Of a DNA stretch of 64,000 bases, positions 48,233-57,615 are shown piece by piece. The stretch spans positions 46,901-110,900 of the forward strand of contig NZ_LJIC01000061.1 in the NCBI RefSeq assembly GCF_001295845.1, in the 5' to 3' direction. Source of the stretch: Rhodopseudomonas sp. AAP120. GTDB taxonomy: Bacteria; Pseudomonadota; Alphaproteobacteria; Rhizobiales; Xanthobacteraceae. Every line of letters starts with the position of its first letter. The first letter of the stretch is position 1. A program made the position numbers and the translations under genes. The notes under the pieces are model-generated. The model was given only the letters and a program-made list of their open reading frames with translations, was not told where the DNA came from and searched no databases.

Positions 48233-50569
48233 ATGAGTCTGCGTCCCTATTCCAGCGAGTCCTATTGTGAAGGCGAGCGTCCCGAAGCCTGGCGCGACGT
48301 TCTCGCTTCGCTCGGCTTGCAGCCGGCTGCGGCTGCAACCAGCCATGCCGGCCACGCCACCGCGGTCCGCCGCAGTTCCGACGGTGTGACGCTGGCGACG
48401 CTGTCGGCCGGCCCGCAGGCGGTGGCGGCTCACGCCGACGCGCATGGCGACCATCCGCTGGTGCTGCTGCCGCTCGAGGACGGCGTGTCGCTGAAAACTG
48501 CTGCCGGGCATCAGATCATCGCCGCCGGGCATCTGTTGCTGTTGCCGCAGGCGAATGGCTGGAACCTGTCGTTTCCGCGCGACCTCCGCGCGGTGGTGCT
48601 TGCCGTGTCATGCGATGCGGCGCGCAGCCGGACGACGCTGCCGCGGCTCACCGAGGTGCAGCAGATCGCGCCGAGCGGCTTCGGCGAGATGTTCGTGCGG
48701 ATGCTGGAAAGTGCCGCGCGCCATCTCGAAGCGCTGTCCGATGCCGAGTGGCCGGCGGCCGCGCAAGGCCTCGCCGATCTGCTGCCGGCCCTGATGCGGC
48801 AGGCGCCAGCGAGCCATGATCTCACCGCCGGCAGCGCCAGCAAGGCCGCGACGTTGCAGCGGCTGTGTCAGGCGATCGAACGCCGGCTCGACGATCCGGA
48901 TCTGACGCCGGCGAAGGTTGCGGCCGCCGAGGGCATCTCGGAACGCTACCTGCAAAAGCTGTTCGGCGGCACCGGCTCCAGCTTCACGCATTACTTGCGC
49001 GAACGCCGGCTGCAGCGGACCTGCGCGGATCTCGCCAATCCGGCCGAGGCACATCACTCGATTTCCGAAATCGCATTCCGCGCCGGCTTCAACGATTCGG
49101 CGCATTTCAGCCGCGCCTTCCGCCATCGCTTCGGCGTATCGCCCCGCGAATATCGCCAGGCCGAAGCCGAGCGTCATGCCGCAACCGCAGCGGCCGCCGC
49201 GCAGCGCGGGTGGCCGCAGCAGGCACTGGTGCAACTGCGCAATCAGCCGACCGCCCCGGCGATGCGGCGTCCGGTCGCCGACTTCCCGGCATCGGAGTTC
49301 TGCGCCGAGACGACGCCGCAACATCATCATCTCGCGGCCGACGCCTCGCGCGTGCATTGGGGCTATTTCAGCCGCTCGCTGGCACCGCAGATCGAGATCG
49401 CGTCGGGCGACACCATCACGATCGAGACGCTGACCCAGCACGCCTCCGACGATCCCGAGCGGATGATCAGCCGCGATGCCGGCGCCGAGAGCGTGTTTCA
49501 CTGGACGCACGACCAGAAGAACGTCGATCGCCGCGGCGCCGGTCCGCTCGATGCCTCGATCTACGGCCGCGGCGCCGGCGAAGGCTTTGGCGTGCACATC
49601 TGCACCGGGCCGGTCGCCGTGAAGGATGCGCAGCCTGGCGACGTGCTGGAAATCCGTATCCTCGACATCGTGCCGCGCGCCAGCCGCAATCCCGACTTCA
49701 AGGGCCGGGTGTTCGGCAGCAGCGTCGCGGCGTGGTGGGGCTATCACTACAAGGAATTTCTCGCCGAGCAGCATTCCCACGAGGCGGTGACGATCTACGA
49801 GATCTTCGCCGACGACGCGGCGCCTTATGCGCGCGCGGCCTACTCGTATCGTTGGGCTCCGCAGGTCGATCCGTTCGGCACGGTGCATACCACCTACGAT
49901 TATCCGGGCGTGCCGGTGCAGCCGTCGTCGGTACGGCGGCGGCACGACGTGCTCGACGGCGTGCGCATTCCGCTGCGGCCCCATTTCGGCGTCATCGCGC
50001 TGGCGCCGCGCGAGGCCGATTTCGTCGACTCGGTGCCGCCGGCTTACTTCGGCGGCAATCTCGACAATTGGCGGCTCGGCAAGGGCTCCACCGTGTACTT
50101 GCCGGTGTCGGTGCCGGGCGCGCTGCTGTCGGTCGGCGATCCGCACGCCGCGCAGGGCGACGGCGAACTCGGCGGCACCGCGATCGAATGCTCGATGACC
50201 GGCACGTTCGAGGTGATCCTGCACAAGAAGGGTGAGTTCGCCGACAAGCCGTTCGCCGATCTGACCTATCCGCTGATCGAGACCGCGACCGACTGGGTGC
50301 TGATGGGCTTCAGCCACCCCAACTATCTGGCCGAATTCGGCGCCAAGGGGCAGAGCGAGGTCTACGCCACCTCGTCGCTCGATCTCGCCATGAAGGATGC
50401 GTTCCGCAAGATGCGGCGCTTCCTGATGAGCATCAAGGGCCTAACCGAGGACGAGGCGATCGCGCTGATGTCGGTCGCGGTCGACTTCGGCGTCACCCAG
50501 GTGGTGGACGGCAATTGGGGCGTCCACGCCATTCTCAGCAAACAGGTGTTCGCCGACGCGCGCGCCTGA
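48233..50569 (+). CDS. AraC-type regulator fused to an acetamidase/formamidase
   Basis: A 778-residue fusion from ATG 48233 with AGGAAGG seven bases upstream. Residues ~1-200 are an AraC sensor-like region (cupin-type, GHLLLLPQ), ~203-311 an AraC helix-turn-helix pair (VAAAEGISERYLQKLFGGTG; ISEIAFRAGFNDSAHFSRAF; GVSPREYR), and from ~370 to the end a complete acetamidase domain (VHWGYFSRSLAPQ, SVGDPHAAQGDGELGGTAIE). No frameshift or stop between them. It may sense the amide and control the locus while also hydrolysing it. Its C-terminal domain is an evident paralogue of the stand-alone enzyme. Confidence 0.93.
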   Translation: MSLRPYSSESYCEGERPEAWRDVLASLGLQPAAAATSHAGHATAVRRSSDGVTLATLSAGPQAVAAHADAHGDHPLVLLPLEDGVSLKTAAGHQIIAAGHLLLLPQANGWNLSFPRDLRAVVLAVSCDAARSRTTLPRLTEVQQIAPSGFGEMFVRMLESAARHLEALSDAEWPAAAQGLADLLPALMRQAPASHDLTAGSASKAATLQRLCQAIERRLDDPDLTPAKVAAAEGISERYLQKLFGGTGSSFTHYLRERRLQRTCADLANPAEAHHSISEIAFRAGFNDSAHFSRAFRHRFGVSPREYRQAEAERHAATAAAAAQRGWPQQALVQLRNQPTAPAMRRPVADFPASEFCAETTPQHHHLAADASRVHWGYFSRSLAPQIEIASGDTITIETLTQHASDDPERMISRDAGAESVFHWTHDQKNVDRRGAGPLDASIYGRGAGEGFGVHICTGPVAVKDAQPGDVLEIRILDIVPRASRNPDFKGRVFGSSVAAWWGYHYKEFLAEQHSHEAVTIYEIFADDAAPYARAAYSYRWAPQVDPFGTVHTTYDYPGVPVQPSSVRRRHDVLDGVRIPLRPHFGVIALAPREADFVDSVPPAYFGGNLDNWRLGKGSTVYLPVSVPGALLSVGDPHAAQGDGELGGTAIECSMTGTFEVILHKKGEFADKPFADLTYPLIETATDWVLMGFSHPNYLAEFGAKGQSEVYATSSLDLAMKDAFRKMRRFLMSIKGLTEDEAIALMSVAVDFGVTQVVDGNWGVHAILSKQVFADARA

Positions 50570-50594
50570 TCTCCATCTCCATGAAAGGCCTGTC

Positions 50595-50981
50595 TTGAAA
50601 TTCCATATGATCCCCGGCGGACCGAAGCCGGTCGCGCCGTTCAGCCACGCCGTCGAAACCGACGGCTTCGTCTTCGTCACCGGCCAGATGCCGGACACGC
50701 CACAGGCCCCGGGCGTGCTGCCGGACGGCATCGTGGCGCAGACGCGCGCCGTAATGGAGAATCTGGGTGTCGTGCTCGCCGGCCTGAACCTCGGCCTCGA
50801 GCACATCGTGATGAGCCGGATCTATCTCACCGAGTTCAAGCGCGACTACGCCGAGATGAACGAGACCTATCGCAGTTACTTCCCCGAAGGCCGTCTGCCG
50901 GCGCGCACCTGCGTCGGCGTTACCGGGCTCGCCTACGACGCGCTGATCGAGATCGATCTGGTCTGCCGTCGGCCGGAGTGA
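50595..50981 (+). CDS. RidA/YjgF/UK114 family deaminase
   Basis: A 128-residue protein. The family pattern is visible: GFVFVTGQMPDTPQAPG, QTRAVMENLGVVLAGLNLGL, and the active-site Arg in PARTCVGVTGLAYDALIEID. RidA proteins hydrolyse reactive enamine/imine intermediates. A TTG start (MKFHMIPGG) or an ATG five codons later are possible. It follows the fused amidase gene by 25 bases, suggesting the same operon. Confidence 0.9.
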   Translation: MKFHMIPGGPKPVAPFSHAVETDGFVFVTGQMPDTPQAPGVLPDGIVAQTRAVMENLGVVLAGLNLGLEHIVMSRIYLTEFKRDYAEMNETYRSYFPEGRLPARTCVGVTGLAYDALIEIDLVCRRPE

Positions 50982-50984
50982 GGC

Positions 50985-51782
50985 CTACACCGGCCCGGCG
51001 GCGCGCACCTGCAACGTAGCTCCTGGCTCGCCGGCGTGGGCGAGCCCGCTGAAGTCGAAGGCTTCGCCGCGGATCTCCGACAAGGTCGCCAGCGCCCGGT
51101 CACGGTCGCCCTCCAGCAATTGACGGAAATGCGTTTCTGCGGCGTTCGGCTTGCGCTGCCGGATCGCCTTCAAGGTCGATGCCATCAGATCGGCCGAGAG
51201 CAGCCGGATGTCGCGGGTCTGATAGTCTAGCGGCGATTTCCAGATCATCGTCCACACCGTCTGATTGGCGAGGTCGGTGAGCAGCTCCACCAGCAGCTCG
51301 TTGCCGGAGCCGCGGGCGACGGTCTTGACCGCGCGCGTCGTCGTCCGCGCGAATGCGATCGCATCGTCGATGTCGACCTGTGCTTTCAGCTCGTCACAAC
51401 GCCGCGCCAACGTGTCGATGTAGCTCTCGACCGGTGAGGTCGCCATGGTGCGCACCGCCAGTGCCGACAACGCGGTGCGAACGTTGAACAGGTCCGCGAC
51501 CGATTTCAGCGACACCGGTTTGATGTAGGCGCCGCGGCGCGGCAGCAGTTCGACCAGCCGCCGGCGTTCGAGAATGCGGATCGCCTCGCGGATCGGACCG
51601 CGGCTGACGCCGAATTCCTGCGCCAGCTCGATCTCGACCAGCCGCGCGCCAGCCTTGCGCTTGCCAGACACGATCTCGGCGCCGAGCTCTTCGGCCACCT
51701 GGTCGGGCAGCGTGCGCGGCGCGAAACGCCGTTCGGTCGGGCCCTGCTTCGCAGCCATCGGACTGCGATACGTCGCTGCCAA
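50985..51782 (-). CDS. GntR-family regulator (FCD type)
   Basis: About 265 residues. The N-terminal winged helix has LPDQVAEELGAEIVSGKRK, EFGVSRGPIREAIRILERRR and an FCD ligand domain (LRTALSALAVRTM-like, LRQLLEGDRDRALATL). TTG 51782 with GGAGG five bases upstream is a good start; an upstream TTG (51845) would put the operator inside the gene, and ATG 51758 lacks a clear binding site. It faces the peptide-transporter operon and probably controls it. Confidence 0.85.
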   Translation of the reverse strand: MAATYRSPMAAKQGPTERRFAPRTLPDQVAEELGAEIVSGKRKAGARLVEIELAQEFGVSRGPIREAIRILERRRLVELLPRRGAYIKPVSLKSVADLFNVRTALSALAVRTMATSPVESYIDTLARRCDELKAQVDIDDAIAFARTTTRAVKTVARGSGNELLVELLTDLANQTVWTMIWKSPLDYQTRDIRLLSADLMASTLKAIRQRKPNAAETHFRQLLEGDRDRALATLSEIRGEAFDFSGLAHAGEPGATLQVRAAGPV

Positions 51783-51830
51783 AACATCCTCCGTCGGTGC
51801 TTCCGTGGCGCGGGACAAAGTAGCGCGATC

Positions 51831-51853
51831 GTCAATTGTTGACAATCGACAAT
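51831..51853. promoter_or_regulatory. Probable GntR operator: overlapping palindromes
   Basis: GTCAA-TTG-TTGAC (51831-51843), ATTGT-TG-ACAAT (51835-51846) and a further TCGACAAT lie between the GntR gene and the divergent transporter operon. FCD-type GntR sites usually look like TTGT-N2/3-ACAA. Confidence 0.6.
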
Positions 51854-51947
51854 CTGTGCCGTTTGATGCCGGTGTCGCGCGGCGAAATCGGCGCCAAGCC
51901 GAAAGCGTGACGAACCGCGGCCCTGAGCCGCGGATGGGAGGATGACA

Positions 51948-52075
51948 ATGGCGACCATCGAAGCGCCGGCCCGTTGCCGGTCAGGCCGAAAGGCCGACAT
52001 CGAGTGCTTCGACGTCGAGTGTCTGCCCGCGTACGTCCTACGCCGGGCTCACCATCCTTTGCATTGTCGCGGCGA

Positions 52076-52079
<4 letters not shown>
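51948..52079 (+). CDS. Short leader-type gene coupled to the transporter operon
   Basis: A 43-codon frame starting MATIEAPARCRSGRKADIEC with a strong GGGAGG four bases before the ATG. Its stop overlaps the ATG of the first ABC ATPase (ATGA), so translation is probably coupled. It is Arg/Cys-rich (four Cys) with no membrane segment. It may be a leader peptide or a short protein. Confidence 0.5.
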
Positions 52080-53130
<1,051 letters not shown>

Positions 53131-53131
<1 letters not shown>

Positions 53132-54159
53132 TGGCCGCTCCGCAGCGTGATGTTTCCGAAGCCGGCATTCTGGCGGTGCGCGATCTGCGCATCCTGTTTC
53201 CGTCACGCGACGGCCGCGACACCGTCAAGGCGATCGACGGGATGGATTTCGCTGTGCAGGCCGGCGAGACCTTCGGGGTGATCGGCGAATCCGGCTCGGG
53301 CAAGACGACGCTCGGCCGCGCGCTGGTGTCGCTGCTGCGGCCGACCGAAGGTCAGATCCTGCACGACGGCGCCGACCCGGAGAAGCTCGGCACGCGCGCG
53401 TTCCGCCAGCATCGCCGCGACTATCAGATCATTTTTCAGGATCCCAACGCCGCGCTCAATCCGCGGATGACGATCATCGACAGCGTGGTGGAGCCGCTGG
53501 AGATATTGCGCGAGGGCGACGCGGCGTCGCGGCGCAGGCGCGGCATCGCGATGCTGGAGCGGGTCGGGCTCGCCGCCGAGGCGGCTGACCGCTATCCGCA
53601 TCAATTGTCCGGTGGGCAGAAGCAGCGCGTCAACATCGCGCGCGTGCTGATGCTGCGGCCCAAGGTGATCGTCTGCGACGAGGTGGTGGCGGCGCTCGAC
53701 GTCTCGATCCGCGGCGACGTGCTCAATCTGTTCGCCGATCTGCAGCGCGAATTCGGCCTGACCTACGTGTTCATCACCCACGACATCTCGGTGGTGTCGC
53801 ATATCTCCGACCGCATCGCGGTGACCTATCTCGGCAAGCTGATGGAGCTCGGCCCCGCCGAAGACGTCATCGAGCGGCCGCTGCATCCCTATACACGCGC
53901 GCTGCTGTCGGCCGAGCCGATCCCGCTGCCGTCGCACCTGCGGGTCGATCGCCGCATCATTCTCGAAGGCGAGATCCCGAGTCCCGTCGCGCCGCCGTCG
54001 GGCTGCCGTTTTCGCACGCGCTGTCCGTCGGTGCAGCCGCGCTGTGCCGGGGAGGTGCCGTCCTGGCGCGAGGTCCGGCCCGGGCATCGCGTCGCCTGTC
54101 ATTTCGCCACGGCCGAAGGGCCGCCGCCGAACAATCAGCCGGCGCAAGCCGCATCCTAA
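53131..54159 (+). CDS. Peptide/nickel ABC transporter ATPase (DppF/OppF-like)
   Basis: A 342-residue ATPase pairing with the previous one. Walker A GESGSGKTT (~52), signature LSGGQKQRVNIAR, Walker B VIVCDEVVAALD, and the C-terminal CRFRTRCPSVQPRC element. Q-loop FQDPNAALNPRMTI fits the OppF type. Confidence 0.93.
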
Positions 54160-54178
54160 TCACATCGGGAGGACAACC

Positions 54179-55732
54179 ATGCGCGTGTACGATCTGGGCG
54201 GACGAACCCTGCGACGCCGTGACATTCTGGCGCTGATCGGCGGCGGTGTTGCGGCCGGCGCGCTCGGCCTGCCGGCCCTGGCGCAGGAGCCCAAGAAGGG
54301 TGGCGTGCTGAAGGTCGCCGCGCCCGCCAATCCGTCGTCGCTCGATCCCGCGACCGGCGGCGCCGGCTCCGACCACAGCATTCTCTGGACCATGTATGAC
54401 ACGCTGGTGGAGTGGGACTACGACACGCTGAAGCCGAAGCCCGGCATGGCGAAATGGTCGTATCCCGATCCGAACACGATGGTGCTCGACATCAATCCGG
54501 GAATCCAGTTTCACGACGGCACCGCGATGGACGCCGAGGCGGTCAAGTTCAACCTCGACCGCAACCGCAGCGATCAGCGCTCCAACATCAAGCCGGATCT
54601 CGCCAGCATCGATCAGGTCGACGTCACCGGGCCGCTGCAGGTGACGCTGAAGCTGAAGAATCCCGACACGGCGTTGCCGGCGATCCTGTCGGACCGCGCC
54701 GGCATGATGGTGTCGCCCACCAACCTCAAGGCGCTCGGCAACGAGACCGATCGCAAGGCGGTCGGCGCCGGGCCTTGGAAGCTGGTGCGCTGGAACGACA
54801 ACGAGATCATCGTGGTGACGCGCCACGAGAACTACTGGCGCAAGGGGCGGCCATATCTCGATGGCATCGAGTTCAACATCATCACCGAGAACGCCACCGC
54901 GCTGCGCTCGGTGGTGGCCGGCCAGAACGACATGGCGTTCCAGCTGCCGGCGCGCCTCAAGCCGGTGATCGAGCGCGCCAAGGACCTGACCATGGTCTCT
55001 TCGCCGACGCTGTATTGCATCCAGGTGTATTTCAACTACGCGCGGGCGCCGCTCGACAATCTCAAGGTCCGCCAGGCCATCAACTTCGCGTTCGATCGCG
55101 AAACCTTCGTCAAGGCGGCGCTGAGCGGGCTCGGCGAGCCGGCGCGGATGACGCTGCCGAGTTCGCACTGGGCGTTCAACAAGGAGGTCGCCAACACCTA
55201 TCCGCACGACATAGCCAAGGCCAAGCAGCTGCTGGCGGAGGCCGGCTACAAGGACGGCATCGATCTGACGATCGGCGGCTACACCGATCAGGATTCGGTG
55301 CGCCGCGGCGAAGTCATTCAGGACCAGCTCGGCAAGGCAGGAATCCGGGTAAAATTCACCCGCGGCACCATCGCGGAAATCAGCGCGCAGTTCTTCGCCC
55401 AGGAGAAGAAGTTCGACCTCTTGGTGTCGGCCTGGACCGGGCGCCCCGATCCGAGCATGACCTACGGGCTCGGCTTCGATAAGGGCGCCTACTACAATGC
55501 CGGCCGCACCGCGGATCCGGAACTGTCGAAGCTGATCCAGGAGAGCCGCGCCAGCGAGGATCTCGCCAAACGCGCCGAAGTGTTCGCGAAGATCCAGCGC
55601 ATCACCGTGGAGCAGGCACTGTCGGCCCCGCTAGCGTTCCAGTTCGAGCTCGATGCGCTGTCGTCCAAGGTGAAGGGCTTCAAGCCCAATCTGCTCGGCA
55701 AGCCGAAGTTTGAAAACATCTCTCTGGCGTGA
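54179..55732 (+). CDS. Peptide/solute-binding protein, family 5
   Basis: A 517-residue protein with GGGAGG upstream. The N-terminus has a twin-Arg-like RTLRRRDILALIGG then a hydrophobic stretch ending LALAQ-like ALAQEP, suggesting Tat export. Family 5 marks are GGVLKVAAPANPSSLDPATG, DTLVEWDYDTLKPKPGMA, and FHDGTAMDAEAVKFNLDRN. It binds peptides or other compounds, unknown here. Confidence 0.9.
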   Translation: MRVYDLGGRTLRRRDILALIGGGVAAGALGLPALAQEPKKGGVLKVAAPANPSSLDPATGGAGSDHSILWTMYDTLVEWDYDTLKPKPGMAKWSYPDPNTMVLDINPGIQFHDGTAMDAEAVKFNLDRNRSDQRSNIKPDLASIDQVDVTGPLQVTLKLKNPDTALPAILSDRAGMMVSPTNLKALGNETDRKAVGAGPWKLVRWNDNEIIVVTRHENYWRKGRPYLDGIEFNIITENATALRSVVAGQNDMAFQLPARLKPVIERAKDLTMVSSPTLYCIQVYFNYARAPLDNLKVRQAINFAFDRETFVKAALSGLGEPARMTLPSSHWAFNKEVANTYPHDIAKAKQLLAEAGYKDGIDLTIGGYTDQDSVRRGEVIQDQLGKAGIRVKFTRGTIAEISAQFFAQEKKFDLLVSAWTGRPDPSMTYGLGFDKGAYYNAGRTADPELSKLIQESRASEDLAKRAEVFAKIQRITVEQALSAPLAFQFELDALSSKVKGFKPNLLGKPKFENISLA

Positions 55733-55758
55733 GCCGTGCGACGAGCCGGAACAAGCCC

Positions 55759-56715
55759 ATGTTGAATGCCGCACGACTTCACATCATCGGGCGCCGGCTG
55801 TTGCAGGCGATCCCGGTGGTGGTGCTGTCCACCTTCATCGTGTTCGGCTTGCTCAAGCTGGTGCCGGGCGATGTCGCGGTGACGCTCGCCGGCGACAACG
55901 CGTCGGAGCAGCGCATCGCCGAGATCCGCGAGCTGTACGGGTTGAACCAGCCGTTCCTGATGCAATACGGCTCGTGGCTGGCCAAGGCCGTGCAGGGCGA
56001 TCTGTCGAATTCACTGGTGTCGAATGAATCGGTGCTGGCCTCGATCCAGCGCTGCCTGCCGCACACGCTGCTCATCGTGGTGCTGGCGCTGCTCACTGCG
56101 CTGATCATCGGCGTGCCGCTCGGCATCGCGGCGGCGACCAAGCCGGGCTCGTGGATCGACAGCATTGTGATGGCGATCGCGTCGCTGGGCGTCGCGGTGC
56201 CGAATTTCTGGCTCGGCATGCTGCTGGTGGCATTCTTCTCGCTCCAGCTCGGCTGGCTGCCCGCGACCGGCGCGGTGTCGTTCTTCAAGGACCCGTGGGC
56301 GTCACTCAGTCACGCCATTCTGCCCGCGCTGGCGCTCGCCTCGGGCGGCATAGCCGAAGTGGCGCGGCAACTGCGCTCGTCGCTGGTCGAGATCCTGTCG
56401 TCGCAGGCGGTGCGCACGCTGCACGCCAAGGGCTTGCCACCGTCGTCGATCCTGTGGCGCCACGGGCTGAAGAACGTCAGCGTCAATCTGCTGACGGTGA
56501 TCAGCCTGCTGGCCAACCGGATGCTGGCCGCGACTGTGGTGGTCGAGGCGGTGTTCGCGATCCCCGGCATGGGCGGGTTGATCGTCAATGCCGCGATGCA
56601 TCGCGACTTCCCGGTGGTGCAGGGCGTGGTGTTCACCATGGTGCTGATCGTGGTGGCGCTCAATCTGCTGACCGACATCCTCTACAGCGTGCTCGATCCG
56701 AGGATCGCCTCATGA
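55759..56715 (+). CDS. Peptide/nickel ABC transporter permease (DppB-like)
   Basis: A 318-residue membrane protein with about six helices. DppB marks: RRLLQAIPVVVLSTFIVFGL, LKLVPGDVAVTLAGD, LYGLNQPFLMQYGSW and the cytoplasmic EAA loop (RTLHAKGLPPSSILWRHGLK). ATG 55759 has a weak upstream GGAA; a GTG at 55729 overlapping the previous stop is equally possible. Stop overlaps the next ATG. Confidence 0.9.
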   Translation: MLNAARLHIIGRRLLQAIPVVVLSTFIVFGLLKLVPGDVAVTLAGDNASEQRIAEIRELYGLNQPFLMQYGSWLAKAVQGDLSNSLVSNESVLASIQRCLPHTLLIVVLALLTALIIGVPLGIAAATKPGSWIDSIVMAIASLGVAVPNFWLGMLLVAFFSLQLGWLPATGAVSFFKDPWASLSHAILPALALASGGIAEVARQLRSSLVEILSSQAVRTLHAKGLPPSSILWRHGLKNVSVNLLTVISLLANRMLAATVVVEAVFAIPGMGGLIVNAAMHRDFPVVQGVVFTMVLIVVALNLLTDILYSVLDPRIAS

Positions 56716-57587
56716 CCGACCTGGCGATGGCGGCGCCGCACCGGCCGCGGCGGATGCGCAAACTCGCGCGCTGGTTCGCGTCCGACATCCGCGGCGCGAT
56801 CAGCCTGACGTTTCTGCTGGTGCTGTTCGTGGTGTCGGTGCTGGCGCCGTGGCTGTCGCCGTATGATCCGCTGGCGCAGGACGTCAACGCGTCGCTGGCG
56901 CCGATGTCGGCGGAGCACTGGCTCGGCGCCGACGACCTCGGCCGCGACACGCTCAGTCGGCTGATCTATGGCGGCATGGCGTCGCTGTATGCGAGCTTCC
57001 TGGCCGTCGCGATCGCGGTGCTGATCGGCGTGCCGGTCGGCGTGCTCGCCGGCTATCTCGGCGGCTGGGTCGACACTGTGATCAGCCGGGTGATCGATAG
57101 CTTCCTGTCCTTCCCCGCCATCGTGCTGGCAATCGCCGTCACCGGCGCGCTCGGCATCGGCCTCACCAACGGCATGATCTCGGTCGGCATCGTGTTCTCG
57201 CCGCAGCTCGCGCGGCTGGTCCGCGCGCGGACGCTGGTGGTGCGGCACGAGCTCTACGTCGATGCAGCGCGCTGCTTCGGCGGCTCGACCACGCGCATCC
57301 TGTGGCGGCACGTGCTGCCGAATGCGATCCAGCCGGTGATCGTGCAGGTGACGCTGCTGCTCGCCGCCGCGCTGCTCGCCGAGGCCAGCCTCAGCTTCCT
57401 CGGGCTCGGCATCCAGCCGCCGGATCCGAGCTGGGGCGCGATGCTGGCGCGCGCCTATCAGAACATGGAGATCGCGCCGGAGCAGATGTATCCGCCCGGA
57501 CTGGCGATCCTGTTCACCGCGCTGGCTTACAACACGCTCGGTGAATCGCTGCGCGTCGCGCTCGACCCGACGATGAAGCGCAATTGA
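56712..57587 (+). CDS. Peptide/nickel ABC transporter permease (DppC-like)
   Basis: A 291-residue protein starting MTDLAMAAPHRPRRMRKLAR, with an ATGA overlap. DppC features: LSPYDPLAQDVNASLAPMSA, HWLGADDLGRDTLSRLIYG, and EAA-type ARCFGGSTTRILWRHVLPN. Five or six helices. It completes the five-gene transporter (two ATPases, binding protein, two permeases). Confidence 0.93.
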   Translation: MTDLAMAAPHRPRRMRKLARWFASDIRGAISLTFLLVLFVVSVLAPWLSPYDPLAQDVNASLAPMSAEHWLGADDLGRDTLSRLIYGGMASLYASFLAVAIAVLIGVPVGVLAGYLGGWVDTVISRVIDSFLSFPAIVLAIAVTGALGIGLTNGMISVGIVFSPQLARLVRARTLVVRHELYVDAARCFGGSTTRILWRHVLPNAIQPVIVQVTLLLAAALLAEASLSFLGLGIQPPDPSWGAMLARAYQNMEIAPEQMYPPGLAILFTALAYNTLGESLRVALDPTMKRN

Positions 57588-57615
57588 GACAAGCAAGAAC
57601 AACAAGGACGACGAC

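Noticed and set aside
48608..50317. Minus-strand open frame (about 570 codons) over the AraC-acetamidase gene
   Set aside because: The plus strand has recognisable domains throughout; no motif is visible here.
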